A stretch of DNA of 64,000 nucleotides from Zhongshania antarctica (GCF_014202945.1 NZ_JACHHW010000003.1:372001-436000), one strand, 5' to 3'. Shown: positions 17,021-27,733, numbered from the stretch's first letter. Program-made: numbers and translations. The notes: generated from the letters alone by a model not told the origin.

Positions 17021-19642
17021 ATGAAAAGCGCCGCCATTCGCGAAGCCTTTATTCGTTATTTTGAAAACAAGGCTCACACCCACGTGGCCAGCAGTTCGCT
17101 GGTGCCGGGTAATGACCCAACGCTGCTGTTTACCAATGCCGGTATGGTGCAGTTTAAAGACGCCTTTCTGGGCAGAGAAAAACGCGGCTATGTTCGCGCG
17201 GTGAGCTCGCAGCGCTGTGTGCGCGCGGGCGGCAAGCACAACGATTTGGAAAACGTCGGCTACACCGCTCGCCACCACACCTTTTTTGAGATGTTGGGCA
17301 ATTTTAGCTTTGGCGATTACTTTAAACACGATGCCATTAAGTTTGCTTGGGAGTTTTTGACCTCGCCCGAGTGGATGGGAATTCCCGCCGAAAAGCTCTG
17401 GGTTACCGTTTACGCGGACGACAACGAAGCCTACCAAATCTGGAATGAACAGATGGGTGTGCCCGCCGAGCGCATGGTGCGCATCGGCGACAATAAAGGC
17501 GGTAAATACGCCTCTGATAACTTTTGGTCGATGGGCGATACCGGTCCCTGCGGCCCCTGCACCGAGATTTTTTACGATCACGGCGCCGACGTCGCGGGTG
17601 GCCCGCCGGGCAGTCCGGATGAAGACGGCGACCGCTATATCGAAATTTGGAACAACGTGTTCATGCAGTTTAACCGCGACGCCGATGGCACTATGACGCC
17701 ATTGCCAGCGCCCTCGGTGGATACCGGCATGGGCTTGGAACGTATCTCTGCGGTAATGCAGGGCGTGCACAGCAATTACGAAATTGACCTGTTCCAGAAC
17801 TTAATCAAAGCCACCGCCGCCGTGCTTAATGTGAGTGATATCGAACACACTTCACTGCGCGTGATTGCCGATCATATTCGCTCTTGCGCCTTTTTGGTTT
17901 CTGATGGCGTTATTCCTTCAAACGAAGGTCGTGGCTATGTATTGCGGCGGATTATTCGCCGCGCTGCCCGTCACGGTAATAAACTGGGCGCCGAGAAAGC
18001 CTTCTTCCATAAGTTGGTGGCACCCTTGGCGCTGGAGATGGGCGAAGCCTATCCAGAGCTTGTGACTCGTCAGGCGCAAATTGAAAAAGTTTTGCTGCAG
18101 GAAGAAGAACAGTTTGCCAAAACCCTCGATCAGGGGATGAAAATTCTTGAGCAAGATTTGCAGGATTTAAGCGGCAAGCAGATTCCCGGTGACACCGTAT
18201 TCCGGCTCTACGACACCTATGGCTTCCCCGTTGACCTCACGGCAGACATCGCTCGCGAGCAGGGTTTGAGTCTGGATATGGACGGTTTCGAGCAAGCGAT
18301 GAATGCCCAGCGCGAGCGCGCGCGTTCAGCCTCTAATTTTAAAGTCGACTTGAGTTCAGAGCTTAATATTGACGGCGAAACGGCATTCTGTGGCTATCAG
18401 AGCCTAGTTGACGAGGGCGCAGTTGTTGCCTTACTGCAAAATGGTCAGCGGGTAACGTCCTTAAAAGAGGGTGACGCTGGCGTCATCATTCTGGATCAAA
18501 CCCCGTTTTACGGGGAATCTGGCGGACAGGCCGGCGATGCCGGTGTGCTTAGCGCCAATGGCGTGCGCTTTGAAGTGCGTGACACCCATAAGTCGGCTGG
18601 TCATCACTTACATCACGGTGTGGTTGTTAGCGGCGCAATTAACGAAGGCGACCGTTTACACGCCGAAGTCGACAATAATATTCGCCAAGCCACGGCATTG
18701 AATCACTCAGCAACGCATTTGCTGCACGCGGCATTGCGCCAAGTTTTGGGTGAGCACGTTGGCCAGAAAGGCTCGTTGGTGGATGCCCAGCGTCTGCGTT
18801 TTGACTTCTCGCATTTTGAAGGCGTGAGCAAAGAACAGCTCGCTGACATTGAGGCCTTGGTGAATCAGCAAATTCGTGAAAACAGCGCTGTGCAGACCGA
18901 AATTATGGATATGGATGGCGCGGCTAAGCGCGGCGCCATGATGCTGTTTGGCGAGAAATACGGCGACGAAGTTCGGGTGCTTAGCATGGGCGGCGATTTC
19001 TCTGTCGAACTCTGTGGCGGCACGCATGTGCAGCGTACTGGCGATATTGGTCTGATGCGTATTGTTGCTGAGTCGGGCATTGCGGCCGGTGTGCGCCGCA
19101 TAGAGGCGGTGACTGGCGCCACGGCGCTCGCCGCTTTTGAGCAAGCCGAAAGTGAATTGGGTCAATTGGCAGGTTTGCTTAAGACCGGCCGTGACAAACT
19201 CGGCGATAAGATTCAGCAGTTGCTTGTTCAGCAAAAGCAGCTCGAAAAAGAATTGTCGGCACTGAAGGGTAAATTAGCGAGTTCCACGGGTGACGATTTA
19301 CTTAACCAGCTAGAAGACATTGCGGGTATTAAGGTGTTGGCGACCAAATTAGACGGCGCTGACGCAAAAACCCTAAGAGACACCCTCGATCAGCTTAAAA
19401 ACAAGCTAGGTTCTGGTGTGATACTGCTCGCGGCGGACGATGGCGGCAAAGTGGCATTGGCGGCGGGGGTGACCAAAGACCTAACGGCTCGCTTTAAGGC
19501 CGGTGAAATTATGAAACTGGCGGCAGAGGCAGTTGGCGGTAAAGGCGGTGGTCGACCCGATATGGCCCAGGGTGGTGGTGTCGATGTCGCTGCCATTCCC
19601 GCAGCATTGCAAGTAGTGCGGGACTACTGCGCGGCAAAATAG
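17021..19642 (+). CDS. alaS: Alanyl-tRNA synthetase
   Basis: Charges tRNA-Ala in the cytoplasm. I start the gene at ATG 17021 ([17 protein letters not shown]), which matches the usual N-terminus and has GGAGTGAGAGAG upstream; the frame is open further back to 16928 but that extension is not AlaS-like. The 873-residue product has the class II core ([26 protein letters not shown]), the editing domain with [12 protein letters not shown] and CGGTH, and the C-terminal glycine-rich domain ([15 protein letters not shown]). Gene order alaS-lysC-csrA-tRNA-Ser is common in gammaproteobacteria. Confidence 0.97.
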   Translation: MKSAAIREAFIRYFENKAHTHVASSSLVPGNDPTLLFTNAGMVQFKDAFLGREKRGYVRAVSSQRCVRAGGKHNDLENVGYTARHHTFFEMLGNFSFGDYFKHDAIKFAWEFLTSPEWMGIPAEKLWVTVYADDNEAYQIWNEQMGVPAERMVRIGDNKGGKYASDNFWSMGDTGPCGPCTEIFYDHGADVAGGPPGSPDEDGDRYIEIWNNVFMQFNRDADGTMTPLPAPSVDTGMGLERISAVMQGVHSNYEIDLFQNLIKATAAVLNVSDIEHTSLRVIADHIRSCAFLVSDGVIPSNEGRGYVLRRIIRRAARHGNKLGAEKAFFHKLVAPLALEMGEAYPELVTRQAQIEKVLLQEEEQFAKTLDQGMKILEQDLQDLSGKQIPGDTVFRLYDTYGFPVDLTADIAREQGLSLDMDGFEQAMNAQRERARSASNFKVDLSSELNIDGETAFCGYQSLVDEGAVVALLQNGQRVTSLKEGDAGVIILDQTPFYGESGGQAGDAGVLSANGVRFEVRDTHKSAGHHLHHGVVVSGAINEGDRLHAEVDNNIRQATALNHSATHLLHAALRQVLGEHVGQKGSLVDAQRLRFDFSHFEGVSKEQLADIEALVNQQIRENSAVQTEIMDMDGAAKRGAMMLFGEKYGDEVRVLSMGGDFSVELCGGTHVQRTGDIGLMRIVAESGIAAGVRRIEAVTGATALAAFEQAESELGQLAGLLKTGRDKLGDKIQQLLVQQKQLEKELSALKGKLASSTGDDLLNQLEDIAGIKVLATKLDGADAKTLRDTLDQLKNKLGSGVILLAADDGGKVALAAGVTKDLTARFKAGEIMKLAAEAVGGKGGGRPDMAQGGGVDVAAIPAALQVVRDYCAAK

Positions 19643-19736
19643 GCCCTCGGCTGACTCCGCTGGGCGCAAAAACTACGTAAATCACGTATAGCGGCCAGTG
19701 GGTCATTTCCTTTAAATTTGATCTGGTGTTTAATGA

Positions 19737-19760
19737 GCGCCCTTTGGTATGGGCGTTTAT
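19737..19760 (+). terminator. Weak hairpin after alaS, possible terminator or attenuator
   Basis: GCGCCC (19737-19742) can pair with GGGCGT (19751-19756) with TTTAT following. The stem is only six bases and the T-run short, so it may let much transcription pass into lysC. Confidence 0.3.
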
Positions 19761-19775
19761 TAGCAGAAGCGAATC

Positions 19776-21005
19776 ATGAGTCTAATAGTTCAAAAATTTG
19801 GTGGTACTTCGGTAGGCACTGTTGAGCGGATTAAAGCGGTAGCCCAAAAGGTTGCTGGTTTTCGTGAGCGGGGCCACGACATTATCGTTGTTGTGTCGGC
19901 GATGAGTGGTGAAACTAACCGCTTAATCGAGTTGGCAAAAGCGATGCAAGCGGAGCCCACGCCGCGTGAGCTAGATGTATTAGTGTCCACCGGCGAACAG
20001 GTGACTATCTCGCTATTGTGCATGGCGCTGCATGAGCTGGGGCAGGGTGCGAAATCCTATACGGGTACCCAGGTGCGGATATTAACGGATGAAGCGCATA
20101 CCAAGGCGCGCATTCGGGACATCGATGATGCTAAGATCCGCGCAGATCTTGCTGAGGGTAATGTGGTTGTTGTCGCTGGTTTTCAGGGCGTTGATGAAAA
20201 CGGCAATATAACCACTCTAGGCCGCGGCGGTTCAGATACCACGGGGGTGGCCTTAGCTGCGGCGCTAAAAGCCGATGAATGCCAAATTTATACTGATGTG
20301 GATGGGGTCTATACCACGGACCCGAGGGTGGTGAGTAATGCCCGCCGCTTGAATCGTATTACTTTTGAAGAAATGCTGGAAATGGCCAGCTTGGGTTCTA
20401 AAGTACTACAGATCCGCTCAGTTGAGTTTGCTGGTAAGTACAATGTGCCTTTACGGGTATTGCATGCTTTCCAAGATGGACCTGGGACACTGATTAGCTT
20501 AGAGGAAGACTCGGATATGGAAAACCCGGCAATTTCGGGCATTGCGTTCACCCGTGATGAAGCAAAGATTACTGTATTAGGCGTACCGGATACCCCAGGA
20601 TTGGCGTACCAAATCTTGGGCCCGGTAAGCGATGCGAATATTGAAGTCGACGTTATAGTTCAAAACGTCGCCGAAGATAATACGACCGATCTGACTTTTA
20701 CGGTTAGTCGTGGAGATATGGCAAAGGCCGAAGCCATTGTGCGCAAGCTGGTGAAACAAACAGGTGCGCGAGAGGTCAAAACGGATGACAAAATTGCCAA
20801 AGTGTCGCTGGTTGGTGTGGGAATGCGTTCTCACGCCGGTATTGCGAGCAAGATGTTTAAAACTTTGGCAGAAGAGTCAATTAATATTCAGCTGATCACA
20901 ACCTCGGAAATAAAAATTTCAGTGGTTATTGATGAGAAATATTTGGAGCTAGCCGTTCGGTCGCTACATGCAGCTTTCGAACTGGATTCGGAGCCCAGTA
21001 TTTAA
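19776..21005 (+). CDS. lysC: Aspartate kinase
   Basis: Phosphorylates aspartate, the first step toward lysine, threonine and methionine. The 409-residue protein has the kinase opening VQKFGGTSVG, the nucleotide-binding LGRGGSDTTGVALAAAL near residue 145, and two C-terminal ACT domains that usually bind lysine and threonine (ITVLGVPDTPGLAYQILGPV; KVSLVGVGMRSHAGIASKMF). Length and layout match the monofunctional feedback-regulated type of pseudomonads. It lies between alaS and csrA. Confidence 0.97.
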   Translation: MSLIVQKFGGTSVGTVERIKAVAQKVAGFRERGHDIIVVVSAMSGETNRLIELAKAMQAEPTPRELDVLVSTGEQVTISLLCMALHELGQGAKSYTGTQVRILTDEAHTKARIRDIDDAKIRADLAEGNVVVVAGFQGVDENGNITTLGRGGSDTTGVALAAALKADECQIYTDVDGVYTTDPRVVSNARRLNRITFEEMLEMASLGSKVLQIRSVEFAGKYNVPLRVLHAFQDGPGTLISLEEDSDMENPAISGIAFTRDEAKITVLGVPDTPGLAYQILGPVSDANIEVDVIVQNVAEDNTTDLTFTVSRGDMAKAEAIVRKLVKQTGAREVKTDDKIAKVSLVGVGMRSHAGIASKMFKTLAEESINIQLITTSEIKISVVIDEKYLELAVRSLHAAFELDSEPSI

Positions 21006-21086
21006 TTTATTTACGCTATTTTCGCTGTGTTGCACAAGGATTCGCACCAGGGGGTTTGCGTTGGGCTCTTACAAGGAGATGCCATA

Positions 21087-21269
21087 ATGTTAATTTTAAC
21101 TCGTCGTATTGGTGAGACCTTGATGGTTGGTGATGAAGTCACAGTGACTGTTTTAGGTGTAAAGGGAAATCAGGTTCGCTTAGGTGTTAATGCGCCTAAA
21201 GACATTGCGGTACACCGTGAAGAAATTTACGATCGTATTCAAAATGAGAGCAATGGAAACAAGGAATAA
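21087..21269 (+). CDS. csrA: Carbon storage regulator CsrA
   Basis: CsrA is a small dimeric RNA-binding protein that blocks or aids translation by binding GGA motifs near ribosome sites. The 60-residue product starts [18 protein letters not shown] and contains [24 protein letters not shown], with the RNA-contacting Leu4/Arg6 and Arg44-type residues in place. ATG 21087 is chosen because of AAGGAG at 21073; the frame continues upstream to 21027 but that part is not CsrA. Its own leader contains GGA (ACAAGGAGAT), which fits autoregulation. Confidence 0.96.
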   Translation: MLILTRRIGETLMVGDEVTVTVLGVKGNQVRLGVNAPKDIAVHREEIYDRIQNESNGNKE

Positions 21270-21401
21270 AGCGAAAAAAGCCGTTTAGGCCTTTGCTTAT
21301 TTCCTGAGTGTGGTATTATGCCGCCCGATTCGTTGAACAGCGCTATGTGCTGATTAACGCTCTACTTTTTCAAGCCTAGCTTGTTTAAGTGGGAAATTTC
21401 C

Positions 21402-21494
21402 GGAGAGGTGGCCGAGTGGCTGAAGGCGCTCCCCTGCTAAGGGAGTATGGGGTTTATAGCCTCATCGAGGGTTCGAACCCCTCCCTCTCCGCCA
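21402..21494 (+). tRNA. tRNA-Ser (anticodon GCU), CCA encoded
   Basis: The acceptor arm GGAGAGG (21402-21408) pairs with CCTCTCC (21484-21490), followed by G and encoded CCA. The anticodon arm CTCCC-CTGCTAA-GGGAG gives GCU. A long variable arm and GGTTCGAACCC T-arm are present, as expected for a class II tRNA. Confidence 0.97.
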
Positions 21495-21505
21495 TTATTG
21501 AAAAG

Positions 21506-21532
21506 AACCTGCTGATTTAGCAGGTTTTTTTT
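21506..21532 (+). terminator. Rho-independent terminator after tRNA-Ser
   Basis: AACCTGCT (21506-21513) pairs with AGCAGGTT (21519-21526) around a five-base loop, followed by a run of T residues. Confidence 0.9.
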
Positions 21533-21811
21533 CGTCTGAATGTTTTAGTGTGCCATCTGTGTACCAAAAAATTGCCGCCGCTAATCAATTTCATGTTCAA
21601 CGTTGAAAGCGCACCCAAGACTAGGTTCGGGTTGCTAAGGTACTGAGCTATAACGATTACGCTCGTGTAATGTTGCACGTCGTAACTCGACCTTTACGGT
21701 AGACAGTGCTACTTTTTCGCCTTTGCTTCCACGCTGCTATGTTGCTTATGGAAGTGTTCAATGGAATTTAGGCATTGTTCAAATTCAGCGTTCAATTAAT
21801 AGGGAAGTGAT

Positions 21812-22963
21812 ATGACTAGGCGGATGATAATCATGCTAGTACTGAGCACCGTGGTATTCGGCGGCGTGTTTGGTATGAAGTGGTTTGGCAATAAAGCCAT
21901 GAATGATTATATGAACAATATGCCTACCCCAGCGGTGACGGTGGCAAGTAGCAAGGCAGAGAGCATGTCTTGGCCGAATCGTCTCGCCGCAGTGGGAAGT
22001 TTAGTCGCGGTAAATGGTGCTGATTTGACTGCTGAGGTTGATGGCGTTGTATCGGCCATTCATTTTGAATCTGGCGATATAGTTAAACGCGGTGATTTGC
22101 TACTGACCTTGTCGGCGGCAAGTGAGCAGGGCGAGCTTAAACGCCTGCAAGCGCAAGCGGAATTAGCCGAGTTGAACCGAGCGCGTAAAGCGCAATTGTA
22201 TAACGGTAAATCAATCTCTAAGGCCGAGCTGGATACTGCTATCGCTGAAACGAATGTTGCGCTTGCCGCAGTCGAAGCGCAGAAAGGCCGTTTGGCACAA
22301 AAAATTGTCACAGCGCCTTTCGACGGAAAATTAGGTATTCGTCGAGTTAATGTCGGCCAATATCTTGGTATGGGCGCACCAATCGTTACCCTACAAAAAT
22401 TAGATCCTATTAACGTCGATTTTTCACTGCCTGAGCACTATCTTGGCAATTTAACGACAGGCTTGGCGGTGTCGGTAGGCGTTGACGCGTACCCAGACGA
22501 AATATTCCAAGGCAAAATCTTAGCGATTGAGCCCAAAGTAAATCCTAATACGCGCAATTTTGATGTGCGCGCACGCTTGGCCAATACAGACTTACAGCTT
22601 AAGCCAGGCTTGTTTGCTACCGTGACGATTACCTTACCTGGCGAGAATGTGCTGACGGTGATTCCTCGCTCGGCGGTAAATTACACCTCTTATGGCGACT
22701 CAGTTTTCGTTGTTCAGAAAAGTGGCGATACAGTACCTGTCGATGAGCAAGAGGGCATGGCCGAGGCCGGTTTAGAAGTGGTTCAGCGCTTTATTACACT
22801 GGGTGAAGCACGGGGTGATTATATTGCGGTAACGACAGGATTGGAGGTCGGGACTGAAGTCGCTAGTACGGGCCTGCTTAAATTACGCAATAAACAACCC
22901 GTCATTATTGACAACAGTAATGCGCCAATGCCGGAATTGGATCCAGCGCCACCAGCTGGCTAA
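21812..22963 (+). CDS. RND efflux periplasmic adaptor protein
   Basis: The 383-residue membrane-fusion protein links an RND pump to an outer-membrane channel. It starts with one membrane-spanning signal anchor (residues 5-22), then a biotinyl/lipoyl-like half motif (VDGVVSAIHFESGDIVKRGDLLLTL), an alpha-hairpin (residues about 105-150), the second half motif (IVTAPFDGKLGIRRVNVGQYL) and the beta-barrel domain (VRARLANTDLQLKPGLFATVTI). It resembles MexH-like adaptors. GGGAAG precedes the ATG. The pump gene follows after about 60 bases; no outer-membrane channel or regulator gene is adjacent. Confidence 0.92.
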   Translation: MTRRMIIMLVLSTVVFGGVFGMKWFGNKAMNDYMNNMPTPAVTVASSKAESMSWPNRLAAVGSLVAVNGADLTAEVDGVVSAIHFESGDIVKRGDLLLTLSAASEQGELKRLQAQAELAELNRARKAQLYNGKSISKAELDTAIAETNVALAAVEAQKGRLAQKIVTAPFDGKLGIRRVNVGQYLGMGAPIVTLQKLDPINVDFSLPEHYLGNLTTGLAVSVGVDAYPDEIFQGKILAIEPKVNPNTRNFDVRARLANTDLQLKPGLFATVTITLPGENVLTVIPRSAVNYTSYGDSVFVVQKSGDTVPVDEQEGMAEAGLEVVQRFITLGEARGDYIAVTTGLEVGTEVASTGLLKLRNKQPVIIDNSNAPMPELDPAPPAG

Positions 22964-23024
22964 GCTGTTTTGGGCGCCAGCGCTGCTGGTGTAAAGGATT
23001 ACTGGCGATAAGCTGAGAGTAGCG

Positions 23025-26000
23025 ATGAATTTCACCGATATATTTATAAAACGCCCAGTATTGGCGGTAGTAGTTAGCTTAATCATTTTGTTGCTAGGGA
23101 TGCGCGCTGGTCTTGATTTAACCGTGCGTGAATATCCAGAGCTGCAGAATGCGCAAATTTCTATCATGGTTGTGTATCCCGGCGCGGAACCCGCCTTGGT
23201 CGAAGGGTTTGTAACAACTCCGCTGGAGCGCGAGATAGCCTCAGCCGATGGGATTGATTTCCTGACCTCCAGTTCGGTGCAGGGAAGCGCTAGAATTACC
23301 GCTAATTTACGTTTAGACAAAGACCCTAATGAGGCGCTAACGGAAATTTCAGCAAAAATTTCGAAACTCCGAAATCAGTTGCCAGAGGGCTCAGAGGACC
23401 CAATTATCCAGTTAGCGGAAGGCAGTGGCACTGACGCTATGTATCTCGCCTTTTCCTCTGACGTGCTCACTGACAGTCAAATCACCGATTATATTTCCCG
23501 GGTAATTGAGCCAGAACTTTCCGCTATTGCCGGCATTGAAAAAGTGAATGTGATGGGCGCCAAAAACTACGCGATGCGTGTATGGCTAAACCCTGAGAAA
23601 TTAGTGGCATTTAACTTTAGCGCCAGTGAGGTGGTGGCAGAGATCCGTAAGCAAAATGTACTTTCAGCGGTGGGCCAGACTAACGGCAACTATGTGAAAG
23701 TAGGGCTTTCGGCGGGGACGGATTTACATCAAGTTGAAGAGTTTCGCAAAATGGTATTGCGCTCTGACGACAATACCTTGGTGCGATTGGAGGACGTTGC
23801 CAACGTTGTGCTGGGCGCTGACGACTACGATCAAAGCGCCTTTTGGGATGGCGAACCTGGTATTTTTGTGAGTATGACCGTGCGGCCTGATGCCAATTTG
23901 CTCGACGTAATTGCGAAGGTACATGATCATTTACCTGATATTTTTAAAGCCTTACCTGAAGGCTTGAACGGTGTGATGGCATTTGACTCTACCATCTACG
24001 TAAATAGCGCAATTAAGGACGTCCGCGCTACTTTGGTGGAAGCCGTTTTGATTGTGGTTGTGGTTATTTTCTTGTTCTTAGGCTCAATGCGCAGTTCACT
24101 GATACCCGCTGTGACGGTTCCCCTGTCACTTGTGGGGGCCCTATTTTTGATGTTTTTGATGGGCTTTTCAATCAACCTTTTAACCCTGCTGGCAATGGTC
24201 TTAGCCATTGGTATGGTGGTTGATGATGCGATTATTGTATTAGAAAACATTCATCGACATATTGAAGAAGGCCTAGAACCCCGCAAGGCGTCAATTATTG
24301 GCGCCCGAGAGCTGGTGGGGCCGGTTATTTCAATGACGATTACCCTCGTTGCGGTGTACGCCCCCATCGGTTTCTTGACGGGAATCACTGGCAAACTATT
24401 TACTGAGTTTGCCTTTACTTTAGCCGGTGCCGTGTTGATCTCTGGAGTAATAGCCCTGACTTTGACGCCTATGATGTGTGCGAAGCTTTTAAAGCCCTCA
24501 CACAGCGGCGCTGAAAGCGGCAGTCGTCTTGTAAAATATTTGGATGAAAAATTTAATTTATGGCAAATCGCTTATCGAGCCCGCTTACACAGCGCCTTGG
24601 ATCAGCGTCACGTTATTGGTATTTTTGGGCTGATTGTCTTGGTGTCATGTTATTTTTTATATGCATCAAGCCCTGCTGAACTTGCGCCTGCCGAGGATTT
24701 TGGTTTTGCCGGTGCGCTAAATGAGGCGGATGGCTATGCATCAAAAGAGTATTTAGAAAAATACTTTATGGAAAACCAAAAAATTGCGCTGGCGAATGAA
24801 CATGTTGGGCATTTGTTTGCCTTTAGCACCAATAATGGCGGCGGCACTAATTCTGCATTTTTCGGTATGATTGCAACGCCTTGGGACGAGCGTGACCAGA
24901 CGATGACCCAGATTGCAAATGATGTGAATGTCAAAGTTGGCGCTTCGGCGGGGGTACGTACCGCCATATTTCAACCCCCAGCTTTACCTACGCCAGGGCA
25001 GGGCTATCCCGTTGAATTTGTGCTCAAGTCTATTGCCGATCCGCAAACCATGGCGGATGTCGGTGATGCGGTTGTGGCGAGAGCGATTAAGAGTAATCGC
25101 TTCTTTTATGTGGCTGCTGAATTAAATATTGATCGACCGGAAACGGTATTGGATGTTAACCGCGAAAAAGCTGCGCTGTTAGGTGTTGATATGAGCGCGC
25201 TGAGCGCTGACTTGGCGGCAATGATGGCAGGTGGTGAGGTGAATAAATTCGCCTATCAGGGGCGAGCCTACAAAGTTATGGTCCAAGTAGAGCGTGAGTC
25301 ACGGTTAAATCCTGCTCAATTAGCAGGGTTTTATACGAGAACAGGGAGTGGTGAATTAATTCCGTTGTCGACCATTGTTACGTTGCGTGATCGCGTTGTA
25401 CCGCGTTTTATTCCCCATGCGCAGCAGCTCTTGTCGAACACCATTGTTGCCGTGCCACGGCCTGATATTTCGCAAGGTGATGCCTTGGCTTTACTTGAGA
25501 CCATCGCCAAGGAAGAGATGCCAGCTGGATTCCAAATTGATTATGCGGGTTCTTCGCGTCAGTTTAAGCAAGAAGGATCTGCTTTGCTTGCGACGTTTGG
25601 CTTTGCCTTAATTATTATTTACCTAGTGTTGGCCGCACAGTTTGAGTCCTACCGGGATCCATTGATAATTTTGGTCACGGTGCCAATGTCGATTTGTGGG
25701 GCATTATTAACCCTGAACATTTTTGCCATGACCAATGGTATGCAATTAACTAATTTTTCTGGGATGAGTCTGAATATATATACTCAGGTCGGTATGGTGA
25801 CCTTGATTGGCGTTATTTCAAAGCACGGTATTCTCATTGTGGACTTTGCCAATCGCCTTCAGGAGCAGGGCATGTCCAAGCGCGAAGCAATTGAAGAGGC
25901 CAGTTCTATTCGCTTGAGGCCAATATTAATGACGACTGCGGCATTAGTTGTGGCCATGGTGCCTTTGTTATTGGCAACTGGCCCCGGCGCTGCATCGCGC

Positions 26001-26156
26001 TTCTCACTGGGTATGGTGATTAGCTCAGGTATGACCATTGGCACATTGTTTACCTTGTTTGTGGTGCCCGCCATGTATATGTACATAGGCCGAGATCATC
26101 AGGTGCTTGGGAAGTCTAACCGGATGATAGCCGATGAGCTTCACTCTGGCGTATGA
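23025..26156 (+). CDS. RND family efflux pump, inner-membrane transporter
   Basis: A 1043-residue HAE1-type RND transporter that exports drugs or small molecules using the proton gradient. Twelve membrane segments are visible in the usual two sets of six. The first set includes the proton-relay motif MVVDDAIIVLENIHRH with adjacent Asp residues near 405-406. Large periplasmic loops lie at about residues 35-335 and 560-860. It resembles MexI/VexF-like pumps more than AcrB (NLLTLLAMVLAIGMVVDDAI). It is co-transcribed with the adaptor upstream. Substrates are unknown. Confidence 0.93.
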   Translation: MNFTDIFIKRPVLAVVVSLIILLLGMRAGLDLTVREYPELQNAQISIMVVYPGAEPALVEGFVTTPLEREIASADGIDFLTSSSVQGSARITANLRLDKDPNEALTEISAKISKLRNQLPEGSEDPIIQLAEGSGTDAMYLAFSSDVLTDSQITDYISRVIEPELSAIAGIEKVNVMGAKNYAMRVWLNPEKLVAFNFSASEVVAEIRKQNVLSAVGQTNGNYVKVGLSAGTDLHQVEEFRKMVLRSDDNTLVRLEDVANVVLGADDYDQSAFWDGEPGIFVSMTVRPDANLLDVIAKVHDHLPDIFKALPEGLNGVMAFDSTIYVNSAIKDVRATLVEAVLIVVVVIFLFLGSMRSSLIPAVTVPLSLVGALFLMFLMGFSINLLTLLAMVLAIGMVVDDAIIVLENIHRHIEEGLEPRKASIIGARELVGPVISMTITLVAVYAPIGFLTGITGKLFTEFAFTLAGAVLISGVIALTLTPMMCAKLLKPSHSGAESGSRLVKYLDEKFNLWQIAYRARLHSALDQRHVIGIFGLIVLVSCYFLYASSPAELAPAEDFGFAGALNEADGYASKEYLEKYFMENQKIALANEHVGHLFAFSTNNGGGTNSAFFGMIATPWDERDQTMTQIANDVNVKVGASAGVRTAIFQPPALPTPGQGYPVEFVLKSIADPQTMADVGDAVVARAIKSNRFFYVAAELNIDRPETVLDVNREKAALLGVDMSALSADLAAMMAGGEVNKFAYQGRAYKVMVQVERESRLNPAQLAGFYTRTGSGELIPLSTIVTLRDRVVPRFIPHAQQLLSNTIVAVPRPDISQGDALALLETIAKEEMPAGFQIDYAGSSRQFKQEGSALLATFGFALIIIYLVLAAQFESYRDPLIILVTVPMSICGALLTLNIFAMTNGMQLTNFSGMSLNIYTQVGMVTLIGVISKHGILIVDFANRLQEQGMSKREAIEEASSIRLRPILMTTAALVVAMVPLLLATGPGAASRFSLGMVISSGMTIGTLFTLFVVPAMYMYIGRDHQVLGKSNRMIADELHSGV

Positions 26157-26206
26157 GGGATTAGCCGCGTATGATTGCGCGGTTTTTTACGCATCTGGGG
26201 ATCACC

Positions 26207-26488
26207 ATGATTAAGCACAATAGCTATTTCGACAATAATGTTCAGTCGCTGGGCTTTGATACAGCAGACAAGCCTGCTTCAGTGGGTGTTATGGCGCCCG
26301 GTGAATATCGTTTTGGTACCGAAGCGGCTGAACGTATGGAAGTGATCAGCGGGGCGTTGACGGTATTGCTGCCAGGTCAGACTGAATGGCAAACCTTCGC
26401 CGACGGTCAGGGTTTCGATGTACCTGGCAATAACCACTTCGACTTGAAGGTAGCGGTTAATACTGCCTATCTGTGTATATACGGCTAA
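26207..26488 (+). CDS. ppnP: Pyrimidine/purine nucleoside phosphorylase PpnP
   Basis: A 93-residue cupin-fold enzyme that phosphorolyses several nucleosides to base and ribose-1-phosphate. It reads [34 protein letters not shown] and [13 protein letters not shown], closely following the YaiE/DUF1255 family. I start at ATG 26207; an in-frame ATG at 26171 would add 12 residues that are not family-like. A terminator follows. Confidence 0.92.
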   Translation: MIKHNSYFDNNVQSLGFDTADKPASVGVMAPGEYRFGTEAAERMEVISGALTVLLPGQTEWQTFADGQGFDVPGNNHFDLKVAVNTAYLCIYG

Positions 26489-26512
26489 TATCTTTCGCTC
26501 GCGACTGATTTG

Positions 26513-26540
26513 AAAAGGGTGTTTTTGAACACCCTTTTTT
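26513..26540 (+). terminator. Rho-independent terminator after ppnP
   Basis: AAAAGGGTGTT (26513-26523) pairs with AACACCCTTTT (26528-26538) around a short loop, within and followed by T residues. Confidence 0.85.
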
Positions 26541-26790
26541 TATGCTCAAAAATTGACTGTTACACCCTAATTCTTTGATCTCGCCCCCTTGCAGGCGCCG
26601 CCGTGACACAAAATTTATATATTGTGAAAGTAGGCGCATATTTTGCTTCGTAATATCCGCAGACCGGCTAGCGGTGCTGGCACGGAACGCCAATTTATCA
26701 GCGACCCATAAGGGTTGTTTAACCGATTAGAGTGACCGAACTGAGATACATCATCAGCAAGGTTTGTAGCAATCACGTAACGGGGGTTAC
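26541..26790. other. Upstream region of the OmpA-cupredoxin gene
   Basis: This AT-rich stretch follows the ppnP terminator and leads into the next gene, which has GGGGGT before its ATG. I see no coding frame that I trust and no clear operator. Confidence 0.35.
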
Positions 26791-27636
26791 ATGAAAAATG
26801 CACGAATAGGGATAGCTTTAACATTAGCGATATTGGCGATGTCGCCATTGGTTAGCGCTGAAGAGGGCGCTTGTAAATCTCCTGCGCCAGGTATGCCGCT
26901 GGAGTTAGATGGCTGTAAAGCCGGGGATTCCCTCATATTAAGAGAGGTTCATTTTGACAACGACTCGGCCAAATTGCGGCCGGAGTCAAAAATATTTTTA
27001 GATCAAGTCGCAAGGGAGTTAAAACAAAACCCAACCATAAAAGTCGCGATTGAGGGGCATACCGATAATAATGCCTCCTATGATTACAATATGAACCTGT
27101 CACAGAATCGCGCTAACGCTGCCAGATTTTATCTGGTGTCGGTTGGTGTTAACCCAGATCAATTAGAGCCTAAAGGCTATGGTTTTACACAGCCTATTGC
27201 CGATAACGCTACCGCTGATGGCCGGGCCTTAAATCGCCGAGTAGAGCTTGAATTGGTGGGTACCTTGGTCTTGGCCCCAGCCAAACCGACGAAGGTTTAT
27301 ATCTCGACCTTCCACGCCAAACCTCAGCAATTGGAAGTGCCGGTTGGCACTGAGGTGACCTGGGTAAACTACGACGAAATCTCTCACGATATTAGCTTTG
27401 ATGGGGTGATGGGTTCGCGTATCTGGACGAGCCCATGGTTAGGCAATTCTTACAGCCTGAAATTTGACCAGGCCGGCACCTATAATTACCGCTGCAGTGT
27501 TCATAAAGATGTTAACGGTAAAATTGTGGTTAAGCCGTCGGTGACGGAGTATGTCACTACCGAGTCGCCCGCCTATGGCGGCCAAACGACCTCGTCGTAT
27601 AAGGCCACCCAAACGCGGGTACCCTACGGCGGTTAA
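26791..27636 (+). CDS. OmpA-like peptidoglycan-binding protein fused to a cupredoxin domain
   Basis: The 281-residue protein has a signal peptide (1-23, VSA-EEG). Next comes an OmpA C-terminal domain (about 45-158; VHFDNDSAKLRPES, IEGHTDNNASYDYN, NLSQNRANAARFYL) that binds peptidoglycan. After a short linker comes an amicyanin/plastocyanin-like domain (about 168-248). Cupredoxin copper ligands are recognisable as H199 (EISHDI), C235 and H238 (YRCSVHKDVNG), but the axial Met of the C-x2-H-x2-M pattern is Val (V241). It should be periplasmic and tethered to the cell wall. The pairing of these domains is uncommon. It may carry or sense copper; electron transfer is uncertain. Confidence 0.87.
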   Translation: MKNARIGIALTLAILAMSPLVSAEEGACKSPAPGMPLELDGCKAGDSLILREVHFDNDSAKLRPESKIFLDQVARELKQNPTIKVAIEGHTDNNASYDYNMNLSQNRANAARFYLVSVGVNPDQLEPKGYGFTQPIADNATADGRALNRRVELELVGTLVLAPAKPTKVYISTFHAKPQQLEVPVGTEVTWVNYDEISHDISFDGVMGSRIWTSPWLGNSYSLKFDQAGTYNYRCSVHKDVNGKIVVKPSVTEYVTTESPAYGGQTTSSYKATQTRVPYGG

Positions 27637-27733
27637 TCGATTTTTCGGCTCTGAGGATTGGTGTTTAGGCAGGTTTACAAGACGGCGATGCACTGATTTA
27701 AGGCCATTTTTGCTAAGCGAGCAGTCTTAAATT

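Noticed and set aside
23025-26156. RND pump as part of a metal-efflux (HME) system
   Set aside because: The proton-relay and substrate-loop motifs are of the HAE1 drug-export type, and no metal-binding Met/His clusters were seen.
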